Source: Oscillatoriales cyanobacterium PMM_0019 (GTDB lineage: Bacteria > Cyanobacteriota > Cyanobacteriia > Cyanobacteriales > CASBRB01). From it: a stretch of 34,524 bases of DNA. A program made the translations under genes and the position numbers. The DNA is taken from positions 1 to 34,524 of the forward strand of contig CASBRB010000290.1 of assembly GCA_949127975.1 (NCBI GenBank), in the 5' to 3' direction. Shown here piece after piece: positions 1 to 12,600 of this stretch (the stretch's first letter is position 1; each line of letters begins with the position of its first letter). The notes beneath the pieces were generated by a model that was given only the letters and a program-made list of their open reading frames with translations, was not told the DNA's origin and searched no databases.

Positions 1-197
1 AACAGGCTATGATAGTCAGCGAATTGGAAATTATTTGCAGCCACACTATTGCCGGAGACCAGAGGTAGCATTGCCCGTAGTACATAACCCTTTCTGGAGA
101 GAATAAATTATTGAAGAAACCAGGCTTTCCTTTATAGATAACATAGCACTTAAAATGCTCTCTACTAAGGATTGATTGGACGGCAGCCTCGTCAATG

Positions 198-629
198 TTA
201 ATTAGGCTTCACTACCAGCACCGAACACGGGGCATCGGCTACCACTTGGCTACTAACGGAGCCTTGCAAAATTCGCTTCATACCTTTAAGCCCACGACTG
301 CCAATCACAATTAAATCAGCTTGGTGAATATAAGCCAGACGGACGATCTCTTCAGCGGGATCGCCGATGACAATTTCTAGTTCACTCTGACAGGGAAGGT
401 TAGTTTGGTAGGATTGCAGCTGGTTTTCAATCTGTCGATAGGGTAGATCTTCTCTAGAAGTCTGCGGTCGGTCAACTGCTATTTCCAAGTCAGCTCCTGC
501 AGATAAAATAACATGGGAGAGAATAATTTTGGCTGTTCGCTGCAATTGCAGTTCCCACAAAGTCTGAATTACTCGCTCTGATAGTTCTGATTCGTCAAGG
601 GCAACTAGAATAGTTTTTAGCACCGCCAA
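198..629 (-). CDS. universal stress protein (UspA family)
   Basis: 143-aa ORF; N-term KTILVALDESELSERV and C-term DLIVIGSRGLKGMKRILQGSVSSQVVADAPCSVLVVK match the Usp ATP-binding signature G-x2-G-x9-G(S/T). Confidence 0.93.
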   Translation of the reverse strand: MAVLKTILVALDESELSERVIQTLWELQLQRTAKIILSHVILSAGADLEIAVDRPQTSREDLPYRQIENQLQSYQTNLPCQSELEIVIGDPAEEIVRLAYIHQADLIVIGSRGLKGMKRILQGSVSSQVVADAPCSVLVVKPN

Positions 630-710
630 GTTTCCTCACATCGATTTTAGATTTGGGACTTGGGATTTTGGATTAAGCACCAACCTCCAATTTCCCATCT
701 CAAGATAGCT

Positions 711-2018
711 CTAAGGTTCTAGATTACCTTGAATCCGTAGTCGCACAGAGTCAGCATGGGAAGGTAGACCTTCGGCTTGTGCTAAAATCTGGATGGCATC
801 GGCAACCTTATGCAACGCTTTGGGGGAATAACTAATTAAACTCGAGTGTTTCATAAAAGTTTCCACGCCTAGCGCTGAGGCATATCGAGCCGCCCCGGAG
901 GTGGGCAGGGTGTGATTTGGTCCAGCCAGGTAGTCTCCTACGGCTTCGGGTGTTGAACTACCTAGAAATATAGCACCAGCATGGCGAATTTGTTCTAGCA
1001 ATTCCCAAGGTTCGTCTACTTGTAGTTCCAGGTGTTCTGGGGCGAATTCATTGGCGAGTTCTGCTGCTTGTGTGAGAGAATCAACCACTGCTATTAATCC
1101 GTAGTGCGCGATCGCTTTTTCTGTCAGTAAGCGTCGCGGGTGGTTTCTCAGTTGTCGCTCTACCTCCCCCTGTACTTTTTTTGCCAACATTATATCTGTT
1201 GTTAGCAGTATGGCGGCTGCCATCGAGTCGTGTTCTGCCTGCGCCAATAAATCTGCCGCTAAGTATATAGGATTGGCAGTAACGTCTGCAATAATTAGCA
1301 CTTCCGACGGCCCTGCCAGAGAATCAATTCCCACAGTGCCGTAGACAAGTTTTTTCGCTAACGTGACATATATGTTACCGGGACCAGTAATGACATCTAC
1401 CTTAGGTATGGTTTCCGTGCCATACGCCAAAGCGGCGATCGCTTGGGCACCTCCCAGCCGATAAATTTCACTTACCCCTGCCTCCTGAGCGGCAACTAGC
1501 ACAGCCGGGTTAATTATTTTCTCTGGTCCTGGTGGCGTTACCATGACAATTCGTGGCACACCGGCAACTTTGGCGGGGATAGCGTTCATGAGTACGGTAC
1601 TGGGATAGGATGCCTTGCCACCAGGGATATAAAGCCCAGCACGATCTACGGGCGTGTACCGCTTGCCCAGAACCACTTCATCGTCTCCAAATACCACCCA
1701 TGATTTGGGAATGCGCTGTCGGTGAAACGCCTCAATTTTTTTCATCGCCAGATGAATGGCATCAAGTAGCTCTTTGGGCACCTGTTGATAGGCGGCATCG
1801 AGTTCTGAGCCACTAACGCGCAGCTGTTCGGGAGTCAGGGAAATTCCGTCAAATTCGGCTGTGTAGTGCAACAGGGCTTTGTCTCCCTGACGCTTTACAG
1901 CTTGTAGAACTTCCCGAACAGTTGCCTCTTTGTGAACAACCTCGTCGTTGTGAGTGCGCGAGCCGATCCGTCGCAGTTCATTTTGTGCTTCGGTCTGCTG
2001 AGTGATGATTCGCAGCAT
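711..2018 (-). CDS. hisD: histidinol dehydrogenase
   Basis: 435-aa ORF with HisD motifs (VDVITGPGNIYVTLAKKLVYGTVGIDSLAGPSEVLIIAD, LAQAEHD, EFAPEHLEL, GPNHTLPTSGAARYASALGV). Confidence 0.97.
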   Translation of the reverse strand: MLRIITQQTEAQNELRRIGSRTHNDEVVHKEATVREVLQAVKRQGDKALLHYTAEFDGISLTPEQLRVSGSELDAAYQQVPKELLDAIHLAMKKIEAFHRQRIPKSWVVFGDDEVVLGKRYTPVDRAGLYIPGGKASYPSTVLMNAIPAKVAGVPRIVMVTPPGPEKIINPAVLVAAQEAGVSEIYRLGGAQAIAALAYGTETIPKVDVITGPGNIYVTLAKKLVYGTVGIDSLAGPSEVLIIADVTANPIYLAADLLAQAEHDSMAAAILLTTDIMLAKKVQGEVERQLRNHPRRLLTEKAIAHYGLIAVVDSLTQAAELANEFAPEHLELQVDEPWELLEQIRHAGAIFLGSSTPEAVGDYLAGPNHTLPTSGAARYASALGVETFMKHSSLISYSPKALHKVADAIQILAQAEGLPSHADSVRLRIQGNLEP

Positions 2019-2294
2019 GGAATAGCAATGCCCATCTAGGAATTACCGCAAGAATTCAGGTCGATCGAATAGTCCAGCGTGACCATAGACTTGACCTGTA
2101 CTCACGCAGGGTACTGTCTTGATTCTAACGTGCTACATTGGTTTCTGTGTAGTTGTCAGATCCCGCTTCCGGATCTTGATAGCCGCCAGAAAGATTTTTT
2201 GCAGCAATTCCGCAATTCCTGCTGAATTAATGCTATATTAGTTTTTCTGGCATGTCTGTTTGTTAACGAAACTTAGTTTGACACAAAACCGCCC

Positions 2295-2597
2295 GTGGCC
2301 AATATCAAGTCTGCTATCAAGCGCGTCCAAACAGCCGAACGCGATCGGCTGCGCAATAAATCATATAAATCAGCGGTGAAAACCCTGATAAAGAACTACT
2401 TTGCCTCCCTCACTACCTACGCCGCTAACCCCAACCCGGAAGCAATGCAGGAAGTGCAGCAAAGAATGTCAGCAGCTTACAGCAAAATTGACAAAGCAGT
2501 AAAGCGGGGGGTACTGCATCGCAACAACGGTGCTAACAAGAAAGCCCGCCTCGCTAAAGCGCTGAAGAACCACTCTCAGGTTTCAACAGCATCATAG
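2295..2597 (+). CDS. rpsT: 30S ribosomal protein S20 (GTG start)
   Basis: [30 protein letters not shown]... is canonical bS20. Confidence 0.97.
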   Translation: MANIKSAIKRVQTAERDRLRNKSYKSAVKTLIKNYFASLTTYAANPNPEAMQEVQQRMSAAYSKIDKAVKRGVLHRNNGANKKARLAKALKNHSQVSTAS

Positions 2598-2623
2598 TCC
2601 TCTACCTCCTGGAGGAAGCGATC

Positions 2624-3472
2624 GTGCAGCTGATAGACACCCATGTCCACATCAACTTTGATATTTTCAAGCCAGATCTGTGGGCAGTAAGAGAAAGGTG
2701 GCGTGAAGCTGGCGTGGTGAAACTGGTGCATTCCTGCGTCGATCCGGCAGAATTTGCCGATATTCAAGCGCTGGCGGACAAGTTTCCCGAATTGTCATTT
2801 GCCGTAGGGTTGCATCCCCTAGATGCCCACAAATGGACTTCTCTTACGGCAGCAGAAATCCTATCTCTGGCTCGAACAGATCCCAGAGTGGTAGCAATTG
2901 GCGAAATCGGGTTGGATTTTTATAAGGCGGAAAATGTAGCTCAGCAAAAAGAAGTGTTTACAGCACAGCTTGAACTAGCACAAAAACTAAAAAAGCCTGT
3001 AATTATCCACTGTCGCGACAGCGCAGCTACGATGCGAGATTTGTTACAGGATTTCTGGCAGCACCAACCGAGTGAGAGTGGCGACTGTGGGGGAGATTTG
3101 AAGACAAAAACTCCCCCCGCAGCCGCCTCTTTTAGGGGCGTGATGCATTGTTGGGGAGGAACACCGGAAGAAACACAGTGGTTTTTGGATTTAGGATTCC
3201 ATATCAGTTTCAGCGGCGTTGTGACGTTTAAAAACGCCTTGCAGATTCAGGAGTCAGCTCGAATGTGCCCTAGTTCCCGCCTGCTAATTGAAACAGATTG
3301 CCCTTTTCTGGCACCTGTTCCCAAGCGCGGCAAACGCAATGAACCCGCAAATGTCCGCTATGTAGCTGAGTATCTGGCACATCTTCGCAATGTCTCAATA
3401 GATACCCTGGCAGCCCAAACCACCCAGAACGCCTGTCAACTTTTCGGTCTTACCTTGCCTCTTGAGGCATGA
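2624..3472 (+). CDS. TatD-family metal-dependent DNase
   Basis: [69 protein letters not shown]. Position between rpsT and rpoB is typical for cyanobacteria. Confidence 0.95.
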   Translation: MQLIDTHVHINFDIFKPDLWAVRERWREAGVVKLVHSCVDPAEFADIQALADKFPELSFAVGLHPLDAHKWTSLTAAEILSLARTDPRVVAIGEIGLDFYKAENVAQQKEVFTAQLELAQKLKKPVIIHCRDSAATMRDLLQDFWQHQPSESGDCGGDLKTKTPPAAASFRGVMHCWGGTPEETQWFLDLGFHISFSGVVTFKNALQIQESARMCPSSRLLIETDCPFLAPVPKRGKRNEPANVRYVAEYLAHLRNVSIDTLAAQTTQNACQLFGLTLPLEA

Positions 3473-3540
3473 AGGAAAGTACAGGTTGTAGGACGCCCCA
3501 CCCAGTTACTCCCTTCGGGGCTCTAAGGTATGTATTAAGC

Positions 3541-3570
3541 GAGGTGGGGAAGGTGGGGAAGGTGGGGAAG
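3541..3570 (+). repeat. short tandem repeat, GGTGGGGAA x3
   Basis: gaggtggggaaggtggggaaggtggggaagcag read directly. Confidence 0.8.
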
Positions 3571-3804
3571 CAGAAAATACACATTCTTCTGGCTTGAAGG
3601 AAGTAATCCCCCAATCCGTTTGATTTGCGTCATAATATAAAAGTAAGAAGATTTGCTATGTACAGACTATCTGAAGTCACCACCCACGATCTTTACGCAC
3701 GGTTTTCTACTGCTTAAGAGAGATTTTATGAATAAAAGCCTGAATTGGAGTTAAATCTGGCTCTCTTGTACCTAGGGTCATGTCGATAAGTCTAGTCGAG
3801 ACAG

Positions 3805-4110
3805 AGAAAAATTATCTGTACTGAATGTGGACATTTTGACCACGCCGATTTAAATGCTGCTCGAAACATAAAAAATCGTGGATTGATCGCTATGGATTAA
3901 AAATTAAAAAGGTACGCAGGGACTCTGCGAAACCCAAGGAACCGATCCAGTTAACATTGGATATAGGTAGACTTGAAACGCCCTCTCCTGAATCAACAGG
4001 GGCTAAAAGGAGACAATACGTACTCGGAAGAATACACGCGATATGCCGGGGAACCAAATGGGGAAACAGTTAAATCTGTTTTAAATGGATACATTAGGCA
4101 GTCCTCATTC
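3805..4110 (+). pseudogene. remnant of IS200/IS605-type tnpB (C-terminal zinc finger and RuvC-III region)
   Basis: attatctgtactgaatgtggacattttgaccacgccgatttaaatgctgctcgaaacata translates to xICTECGHFDHADLNAARNIKNRG, the TnpB C-terminal CxxC...DxNAARNI motif. The next in-frame stop is at about 3900. Later tail YTRYAGEPNGETVKSVLNGYIRQS is in another frame. Confidence 0.8.
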
Positions 4111-4123
4111 TGTCTAGTAGAAT

Positions 4124-4147
4124 CCCCCGATTTATAATCGGGGGAGT
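4124..4147 (+). repeat. hairpin, probable 3' end of the tnpB remnant
   Basis: CCCCCGATTTATAATCGGGGG palindrome immediately downstream of the TnpB remnant. Confidence 0.6.
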
Positions 4148-4180
4148 GTCAAGAACACTTTGTTTAAAGTAGAACACTCA

Positions 4181-7100
4181 ATGAATAACCAGCAAAACAC
4201 GAGACCTGCATATATATTGCCTGACCTAGTAGAGATTCAGCGTGCAAGCTTTCGCTGGTTTCTGGAAGAGGGGCTGATAGAAGAACTGAATAGTTTTTCA
4301 CCAATAACCGATTACACGGGAAAACTGGAACTGCATTTTGTAGGGAAAGACTATAAGCTGAAACGACCAAAGTATGATGTGGATGAGGCGAAGCGCAGAG
4401 ATGCTAGCTACGCAGTGCAGATGTATGTGCCGACTAGGCTGATTAATAAAGAAACTGGGGAAATAAAAGAGCAAGAAGTGTTCATAGGCGACTTGCCGCT
4501 GATGACAGATCGGGGTACGTTTATAATTAATGGAGCGGAGCGGGTAATTGTTAACCAAATTGTCCGATCGCCAGGGGTGTATTACAAGGCGGAAACAGAT
4601 AAAAACGGAAGACGGACTTATAGCGCATCTTTAATTCCGAACCGGGGAGCATGGCTGAAATTTGAAACAGATAAAAATGATTTAGTCTGGGTGAGAATTG
4701 ATAAAACTCGGAAACTATCTGCTCAAGTGCTGCTAAAAGCACTGGGACTATCGGATAATGAGATTTTTGACGCACTACGCCACCCGGAATATTATCAAAA
4801 AACTCTGGAAAAAGAAGGGAATCCCACAGAAGAAGAAGCTCTGATGGAGTTGTACCGCAAACTGCGCCCAGGAGAACCGCCGACGGTTAACGGTGGTTCT
4901 CAGTTGCTAGAGTCACGGTTTTTTGATAATAAACGCTATGACTTGGGACGGGTAGGTAGATACAAGATTAATAAAAAACTGCGGTTAAGTATTCCAGATG
5001 TAATGCGGGTACTGAGTGCAACAGATGTGCTGGCAGCGATCGATTACTTGATAAATCTAGAATTCGATATCGGTAGCACAGATGATATCGACCACTTAGG
5101 AAATCGCCGAGTCCGCTCGGTAGGAGAACTGCTGCAAAACCAAGTGCGGGTGGGGTTGAATCGTCTAGAGCGGATCATCAGAGAAAGGATGACGGTGTCT
5201 GACGCAGAAGTGCTGACGCCAGCTAGCTTAGTAAATCCTAAACCCCTGGTAGCAGCAGTGAAAGAATTTTTTGGCTCTTCTCAGCTATCCCAGTTTATGG
5301 ATCAAACTAATCCATTGGCAGAGTTGACTCACAAGCGGCGTCTTTCAGCATTGGGACCAGGTGGTTTAACTCGGGAACGGGCAGGGTTTGCAGTGCGGGA
5401 TATTCACCCGTCTCACTATGGTCGCATTTGCCCGATCGAAACACCAGAAGGACCGAACGCTGGGTTGATTGGTTCTCTGGCAACTCATGCGCGAGTGAAT
5501 CAGTACGGGTTTATTGAAACTCCATTTTTACCTGTAGAAAATGGGCAGGTAGTTAAAAATGGAACTATACGCTATATGACGGCGGATGAAGAAGATGACT
5601 TGCGGGTAGCGCCTGGAGACATCGCGATGGACGAGGAGGGAAAAATTTTAGGTGATACAGTGCCAGTAAGGTATCGCCAAGATTTTACGACTACAACTCC
5701 ATTTCAAGTGGATTATGTAGCTCTTTCGCCCGTACAAATTATTTCGGTGGCGACTTCTCTAATACCATTCCTGGAACATGATGATGCTAACCGTGCGCTG
5801 ATGGGGTCGAATATGCAGCGCCAAGCAGTACCGCTGTTGCGTCCAGAACGCCCATTAGTAGGTACAGGGTTGGAAGCGCAAGCGGCACGAGATTCGGGGA
5901 TGGTGATAGTAGCCAAAAGCGCTGGGGAAGTAACATATGTGGATGCAACTGTAATCCGAGTTAAGCCTAGTGAGAGTTCCCCATCTTCTGTTGACAGAGA
6001 GCGAGGGAGGAATTCACATCCAGAGAGAGAAATTTCGTACCAGTTGCAAAAATATCAGCGTTCAAATCAGGATACGTGTTTGAACCAACGTCCGCTAGTG
6101 TGGGAGGGCGATCGGGTAGAAGTGGGTCAAATACTAGCTGATGGCTCGGCTACGGAAGGGGGAGAACTGGCCCTGGGACAAAATGTGTTGGTAGCTTATA
6201 TGCCTTGGGAAGGGTATAACTACGAGGACGCGATTTTGATCAGCGAGCGGTTGGTGGCGGAAGATGTTTACACGAGCATACATATTGAGAAGTTTGAAAT
6301 AGAGGCTAGGCAAACCAAATTAGGCCCAGAAGAAATAACTCGCGAAATCCCGAATGTGGGTGAGGATTCTCTGAGGCAATTAGATGAAACTGGCATTATC
6401 AGGATTGGTGCTTGGGTGGAATCGGGAGATATTCTGGTAGGAAAGGTGACGCCAAAGGGAGAATCAGACCAACCGCCAGAAGAAAAACTGCTGCGGGCTA
6501 TTTTTGGTGAGAAGGCAAGAGATGTCCGGGATAATTCGCTGCGGGTGCCGAATGGAGAAAAGGGTCGGGTAGTGGATGTGCGGGTGTTCACTAGAGAGCA
6601 AGGGGATGAACTGCCGCCTGGGGCAAATATGGTAGTGCGGATTTATGTGGCGCAAAAGCGGAAAATCCAAGTAGGAGATAAGATGGCTGGGCGTCATGGG
6701 AATAAGGGGATTATTTCCCGGATTCTGCCAGAGGAAGATATGCCGTATTTGCCAGATGGTACGCCGCTGGATATTGTATTGAATCCTTTGGGTGTGCCAT
6801 CGCGGATGAATGTAGGACAGGTGTTTGAATGTTTGTTGGGCTGGGTGGGTCAAAATCTAGGATTGCGGTTTAAACTGACTCCTTTTGATGAAATGTATGG
6901 AGAAGAAGCATCACGGCTGACGGTTCATGGCAAGTTAATGGAGGCTCGGTCCCAACCAGGTAAGAGTTGGGTGTTTAATCCTGATGAACCGGGTAAGATA
7001 CAGGTGTTTGATGGCCGTACTGGAGAACAGTTCGATCGGCCGATTACAGTGGGACAAGCTTATATGCTGAAACTTGTCCACTTGGTTGATGATAAAATCC

Positions 7101-7528
7101 ACGCTCGCTCTACAGGTCCTTATTCCCTGGTAACTCAGCAACCTCTTGGTGGTAAAGCTCAACAAGGAGGTCAACGGTTTGGAGAAATGGAGGTTTGGGC
7201 ACTGGAAGCATTTGGTGCGGCTTATACTTTGCAGGAATTGTTGACAGTTAAGTCTGATGATATGCAGGGCCGCAATGAGGCATTGAATGCGATCGTCAAA
7301 GGGAAGTCTATTCCGCGCCCTGGGACTCCTGAGTCTTTTAAGGTGCTGATGCGCGAGTTGCAGTCTTTAGGTCTCGATATCGCTGTTCATAAGGTCAAAG
7401 TAGAGGAAGATGGCTCGTCGCGGGATGTAGAGGTGGATTTAATGGCTGATGTGCCTAATCGCCGCACCCCGAATCGCCCTACTTATGAATCTCTCAGTCG
7501 CGATGATTCGGATGAAGATGAACTATAA
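4181..7528 (+). CDS. rpoB: RNA polymerase beta subunit
   Basis: ORF track 4160..7528. [32 protein letters not shown] is the likely true start (ATG at 4181). Contains [42 protein letters not shown]. Confidence 0.97.
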   Translation: MNNQQNTRPAYILPDLVEIQRASFRWFLEEGLIEELNSFSPITDYTGKLELHFVGKDYKLKRPKYDVDEAKRRDASYAVQMYVPTRLINKETGEIKEQEVFIGDLPLMTDRGTFIINGAERVIVNQIVRSPGVYYKAETDKNGRRTYSASLIPNRGAWLKFETDKNDLVWVRIDKTRKLSAQVLLKALGLSDNEIFDALRHPEYYQKTLEKEGNPTEEEALMELYRKLRPGEPPTVNGGSQLLESRFFDNKRYDLGRVGRYKINKKLRLSIPDVMRVLSATDVLAAIDYLINLEFDIGSTDDIDHLGNRRVRSVGELLQNQVRVGLNRLERIIRERMTVSDAEVLTPASLVNPKPLVAAVKEFFGSSQLSQFMDQTNPLAELTHKRRLSALGPGGLTRERAGFAVRDIHPSHYGRICPIETPEGPNAGLIGSLATHARVNQYGFIETPFLPVENGQVVKNGTIRYMTADEEDDLRVAPGDIAMDEEGKILGDTVPVRYRQDFTTTTPFQVDYVALSPVQIISVATSLIPFLEHDDANRALMGSNMQRQAVPLLRPERPLVGTGLEAQAARDSGMVIVAKSAGEVTYVDATVIRVKPSESSPSSVDRERGRNSHPEREISYQLQKYQRSNQDTCLNQRPLVWEGDRVEVGQILADGSATEGGELALGQNVLVAYMPWEGYNYEDAILISERLVAEDVYTSIHIEKFEIEARQTKLGPEEITREIPNVGEDSLRQLDETGIIRIGAWVESGDILVGKVTPKGESDQPPEEKLLRAIFGEKARDVRDNSLRVPNGEKGRVVDVRVFTREQGDELPPGANMVVRIYVAQKRKIQVGDKMAGRHGNKGIISRILPEEDMPYLPDGTPLDIVLNPLGVPSRMNVGQVFECLLGWVGQNLGLRFKLTPFDEMYGEEASRLTVHGKLMEARSQPGKSWVFNPDEPGKIQVFDGRTGEQFDRPITVGQAYMLKLVHLVDDKIHARSTGPYSLVTQQPLGGKAQQGGQRFGEMEVWALEAFGAAYTLQELLTVKSDDMQGRNEALNAIVKGKSIPRPGTPESFKVLMRELQSLGLDIAVHKVKVEEDGSSRDVEVDLMADVPNRRTPNRPTYESLSRDDSDEDEL

Positions 7529-7531
7529 GTC

Positions 7532-7575
7532 TAGGAGTTAGGAGTCAGGAGACAGGAGTTAACTCCTGACTCCTG
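7532..7575 (+). repeat. CAGGAGT-type heptamer repeats arranged as an inverted repeat (hairpin) in the rpoB-rpoC1 gap
   Basis: TAGGAGT TAGGAGT CAGGAGA CAGGAGT TA ACTCCTG ACTCCTG. The last two forward units face two reverse units, with one mismatch. Confidence 0.9.
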
Positions 7576-7606
7576 AAAACTCGTTTTGATAAGGGAAAGA
7601 GAAAAG

Positions 7607-9484
7607 ATGATCCAAGCAGTAGAGACACGTTTTGATTACGTAAAAATCGGATTAGCAAGCCCAGAAAGAATTCGTCAGTGGGGAGAAAGAACGCTGCCCA
7701 ACGGTCAAATAGTCGGTGAAGTTACCAAACCAGAAACGATTAATTACCGTACATTAAAGCCAGAGATGGATGGCTTATTTTGCGAACGGATTTTTGGTCC
7801 AGCGAAGGATTGGGAATGTCATTGCGGTAAATACAAAAGAGTACGGCATCGTGGTATTGTTTGCGAACGCTGTGGCGTAGAAGTTACAGAATCTCGCGTT
7901 CGCCGTCATCGCATGGGCTTTATTAAATTAGCTGCTCCCGTGGCACATGTGTGGTACCTCAAAGGTATTCCTAGTTATCTGAGTATCCTTTTAGACATGC
8001 CCCTGCGGGATGTGGAGCAAATAGTTTACTTTAATTCCTACGTGGTGCTGAAACCCGGTAATGCTCCCGATCTTAGTTATAAGCAGTTGCTTACGGAAGA
8101 TCAATGGCTAGAAATAGAAGAACGCCTGTTTAGTGAAGATTCTCAATTGGAGGGGGTAGAGGTTGGGATTGGTGCTGAGGCATTGCAGCAGCTTTTACAA
8201 GATTTAGATTTGGAAACCGAGGCAGAAAAACTACGGGAAGAAATTACTTCTTCTAAAGGTCAAAAACGGGCTAAATTAATTAAACGGTTGCGGGTGATAG
8301 ACAACTTTGTGGCTACAGGCAGCAAACCGGATTGGATGGTATTAAATGTCATACCAGTAATTCCTCCAGATTTGCGCCCAATGGTGCAATTGGATGGGGG
8401 ACGGTTTGCGACATCTGATTTAAACGATCTCTATCGCCGGGTAATTAACCGCAATAACCGACTAGCTCGGTTGCAGGAAATCTTAGCACCAGAAATTATA
8501 GTCCGTAATGAAAAGCGGATGTTACAAGAAGCAGTAGATGCTCTAATAGATAATGGACGCCGGGGCCGCACAGTAGTAGGGGCAAATAACCGTCCCTTAA
8601 AATCCCTATCGGATATTATTGAAGGTAAGCAAGGACGTTTTCGGCAAAATCTCCTAGGTAAGCGAGTAGATTACTCAGGGCGGAGCGTAATTGTAGTCGG
8701 TCCGAACTTGCAGATTCACCAGTGTGGGTTGCCCAGAGAAATGGCGATCGAGCTATTTCAACCATTCGTAATTCACCGTCTCATCAAAAGTGGCCTAGTC
8801 AACAACATCAAAGCGGCGAAAAAACTAATTCAGCGGGGGGATGCCAACGTTTGGGAAGTATTACAGGAAGTAATTACAGGGCATCCAGTACTACTCAACC
8901 GAGCTCCAACCCTGCACCGCTTAGGGATACAGGCATTTGAACCAATCTTAGTAGAAGGACGAGCCATACAGTTGCACCCCTTAGTCTGTCCAGCCTTCAA
9001 CGCAGACTTTGACGGCGACCAAATGGCAGTGCATGTGCCATTATCCTTAGAATCCCAAGCAGAAGCGAGAATGCTGATGTTAGCCTCACACAACATATTA
9101 TCACCAGCTACAGGACGTCCGATCGTAGCACCCAGTCAAGACATGGTACTAGGCTGTTATTATTTAACCGCTGAAAATCCCAAACTAACGGAAGAGAACC
9201 CACACTTTTATGCCAACTTAGACGACGTAATCTTGGCATACGAACAAAAACAATTAAACCTACACTCCTTCATCTGGGTACGGTTCGACGGCGACATGGA
9301 AACCGGAGAAAAAACCGACGACACCCTAAAAACCGAACATTTAGCGGATGGTTCCGTATTGACACACTATAAATATCGCCGAGTGCGCTATTTAGCCGAT
9401 GGCACATTCAAAAGTCAATATATCCGCACCACACCAGGCCGAATAATCTACAACAAATCAATCCAAGAAGTCCTAACCAGGTAA
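7607..9484 (+). CDS. rpoC1: RNA polymerase gamma subunit (cyanobacterial RpoC1)
   Basis: ORF track 7586..9484; likely ATG at 7607. [40 protein letters not shown]. Length ends about where cyanobacterial RpoC1 ends. Confidence 0.97.
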   Translation: MIQAVETRFDYVKIGLASPERIRQWGERTLPNGQIVGEVTKPETINYRTLKPEMDGLFCERIFGPAKDWECHCGKYKRVRHRGIVCERCGVEVTESRVRRHRMGFIKLAAPVAHVWYLKGIPSYLSILLDMPLRDVEQIVYFNSYVVLKPGNAPDLSYKQLLTEDQWLEIEERLFSEDSQLEGVEVGIGAEALQQLLQDLDLETEAEKLREEITSSKGQKRAKLIKRLRVIDNFVATGSKPDWMVLNVIPVIPPDLRPMVQLDGGRFATSDLNDLYRRVINRNNRLARLQEILAPEIIVRNEKRMLQEAVDALIDNGRRGRTVVGANNRPLKSLSDIIEGKQGRFRQNLLGKRVDYSGRSVIVVGPNLQIHQCGLPREMAIELFQPFVIHRLIKSGLVNNIKAAKKLIQRGDANVWEVLQEVITGHPVLLNRAPTLHRLGIQAFEPILVEGRAIQLHPLVCPAFNADFDGDQMAVHVPLSLESQAEARMLMLASHNILSPATGRPIVAPSQDMVLGCYYLTAENPKLTEENPHFYANLDDVILAYEQKQLNLHSFIWVRFDGDMETGEKTDDTLKTEHLADGSVLTHYKYRRVRYLADGTFKSQYIRTTPGRIIYNKSIQEVLTR

Positions 9485-9485
9485 C

Positions 9486-9607
<122 letters not shown>

Positions 9608-9676
9608 AATTTAGTACTGCTACTAAAGTATAATTTAACGTGGCTGGTATGAAGTATAATTCGGCAGGACACATCT

Positions 9677-12600
9677 ATGAACGCCATTCCTAATTACCAG
9701 ATTCTCGCCCAAATTTATGAAAGTGCTAGTTCCTTGGTTTATCGAGGACTGCGCCATCTAGATGGAAAACCCGTAATCCTAAAAATTCTTAACCAAGAGT
9801 ATCCCACACCGGAAGCGCGAGCCAGATTCAGGCTAGAATATGACATCATATGCAACTTAAATATAGAAGGTGTTATCAGGGCTTATGGTTTAGAAAATTA
9901 TCAGCATAGCCTGATGATGATTTTGGAGGATTTTGGCGGTGAAGCTTTAGCTAAATTGATCGCTTACCGCTCATTGACGCTGGTAGAAGTGCTGAATATT
10001 GGTGTTCGGATTGCTGAAATCTTGGGCGATATCCATGCCGTTAATATTATCCACAAGGACATTAACCCAGACAATATTGTTGTCAATTTAGACCCAACAC
10101 AGGTTAAAATAATCGATTTTGGCATTGCCACACTGTTATCGTGGGAAAATTCCACAATAAAAAATCCCAATGTTCTAGAAGGCACTTTAGCTTATATGTG
10201 GCCGGAACAAACTGGCAGAATGAACCGAGGGTTGGATTATCGCACTGATTTTTACTCTCTAGGTGTCACTTTATATGAATTACTCACCCATCAACGACCT
10301 TTTCAGACTAATGATGCAATGGAGTTAGTTCATTGCCATATTGCCAAACAACCTGTACCGCCACATCTGGTTAATCTAGAAATTCCCAAAGTGGTTTCAG
10401 ACATAGTAATGAAATTGTTAGCAAAAAATGCCGAGGATAGATACCAAAGTGCTGACGGGATGGCAGCAGATTTGCATTCATGTCTGTTCCAACTACAGGA
10501 TAACGATCGTATTGTAGAGTTTCCCCTCGGTCATCAAGATATTTCAGACAAGTTTCAAATTCCCCAAAAACTCTATGGCAGGCAGCAACAAGTTAAAACT
10601 TTGCTGAAGGCTTTCGAGCATGTCAGTCATATCGGCGGTAGTGAGATGATGTTAGTATCGGGTTATTCCGGTATTGGCAAATCAGCCTTGGTGCAGGAAA
10701 TTTATAAGCCCATTACCGAGCAAAGAGGTTATTTCATTTCTGGTAAATTTGACCAATATCAGCGCAATATTCCCTACTCGGCTGTAGTCATAGCCTTTCA
10801 ATCATTAGTCAGACAGCTATTAACTGAAAGTGAATGTCAACTCGAACAATGGAAACAAAAAATCCTAGCAGCCGTTGGTGACAATGGGGAAATAATTATT
10901 GATGTAATTCCCGAAGTAGAATTAATTGTTGGAATTCAACCTGCTGTAGTGGAACTGGGACCAACAGAGTCTCAAAATCGCTTTAATCTAGTCTTTAAAA
11001 ACTTTATCCGCGTGTTTTGTCAGCCAGAACACCCGTTAGTCATCTTTCTGGATGATTTGCAATGGGCTGACTCTGCTACGCTAAAATTGATTGAGTTGAT
11101 GATGACAGATGCTCAGACACAATATCTGTTTCTGATTGGAGCGTATCGCGATAACGAAGTTAGCCCCACCCATCCTTTAACCATCGCCCTTGATATCCTA
11201 GGTAAACAAGATGTGATTGTCAACCAGATTATCTTAAGTCCCTTAGAACTTGAGAATATTACCCAACTGATTGCCGAGACTTTGCATAGCGACTCTCAAA
11301 CGGTTTTACCGTTGGCAGAACTGGTTTTGAGTAAAACCCAAGGCAATCCCTTCTTTGTCAATCAATTTCTTTACACTCTCTATCAGTCAAAACTCATCGC
11401 TTTTAACCGTACTTCCCCTCAGTGTTCCCTTACTAAAGAGGGAATTACAGGAGTGTGGCAATGGGATATCGAACAAATTAAGGCAATGGGCATAACTGAC
11501 AATGTGGTAGAGTTGATGCTTGTTAAGGTGAAAAAACTACCAGAGTCAACGCAGCAGGTTTTACAGTTGGCAGCTTGTATTGGTAATCAATTCGATTTGA
11601 AAACCTTATTTATTGTCAATGAGAAATCACAATTAGAAACAGCTAAAGAGCTAGGGGCAGCAATTCAAGAAGGGCTGATTGTAACCCTAGGAAATAATTA
11701 TAAGTTATTTCCTAGGGGAATGCAAGATATTTTTAATAATCTAATAGTTACTTACAAATTTTTACATGACCGAGTACAGCAAGCAGCCTATTCTCTCATT
11801 CCAGAAGAACGTAAGCAAGTAGTACACCGAAAAGTAGGTCAATTGCTGCTGCGTAATACTACACCAGATAAAAGAGAAGAGAAAATATTTGATATCGTCA
11901 ACCACCTGAATTTTGGCATCGAATTAATCAACAGTGAGTCAGAAAGAAATGAGTTAGCCCAATTAAATCTGATTGCGGGCAAGAAAGCCAAGCTATCAAC
12001 CGCGTATGAACCTGCCTTAAGGTATCTGAATGTGGGTATGGAATTATTAGGTGCAGATAGCTGGCAGAAGTATTATGACCTAACGCTGGCGCTATATGTG
12101 GAAGCAACAGAGGTGGCTTACCTCTGCACCTACTTCGATGAAATCGATCGCTTGGCAGCAGTTGTGCTGAAACAAGCCAAGACGCTGCTAGACAAAGTGA
12201 AGGTTTATGAAGTCAAAATTCAAGCATTTATAGTGCAGAACAAATTGGTGGAAGCAGTAAACACCGCTCTACCAGTTCTCAAGCTTTTGGGAGTGAAGTT
12301 TCCCAGCCAACCTAGCAAATTGCATATTTTGTTGGGTATGCAGCAAACCAAATTAGCTTTGACAGGCAAACGCATTGAGAGGTTAATAGACTTGCCAGAA
12401 ATGACCGATCCTCATAAACTGGCAGCAATGCGACTGGCGAGCAGTGTATTTTCTGCTGCCTATTTAGCAGTTCCTGAACTGTTCCCCTTGTTCGTGTTCA
12501 AACTGGTAAATTTATCAATCAAATATGGCAATGCTCCCATTTCTGCCTATGTTTATGCTTGCTACGGGATAATTTTATGTGGAGTGGTATTTGACATTGA

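Noticed and set aside
3541-3570. GGTGGGGAA triplet repeat as a regulatory site
   Set aside because: Simple short tandem repeat; no evidence beyond repetition.
4164-7174. Antisense ORFs inside rpoB (4164-4370, 4298-4558, 4551-4775, 5713-5916, 6268-6591, 6464-6853, 6935-7174)
   Set aside because: Lie wholly or almost wholly on the opposite strand of a strongly conserved gene, with no recognisable domains; shadow ORFs.
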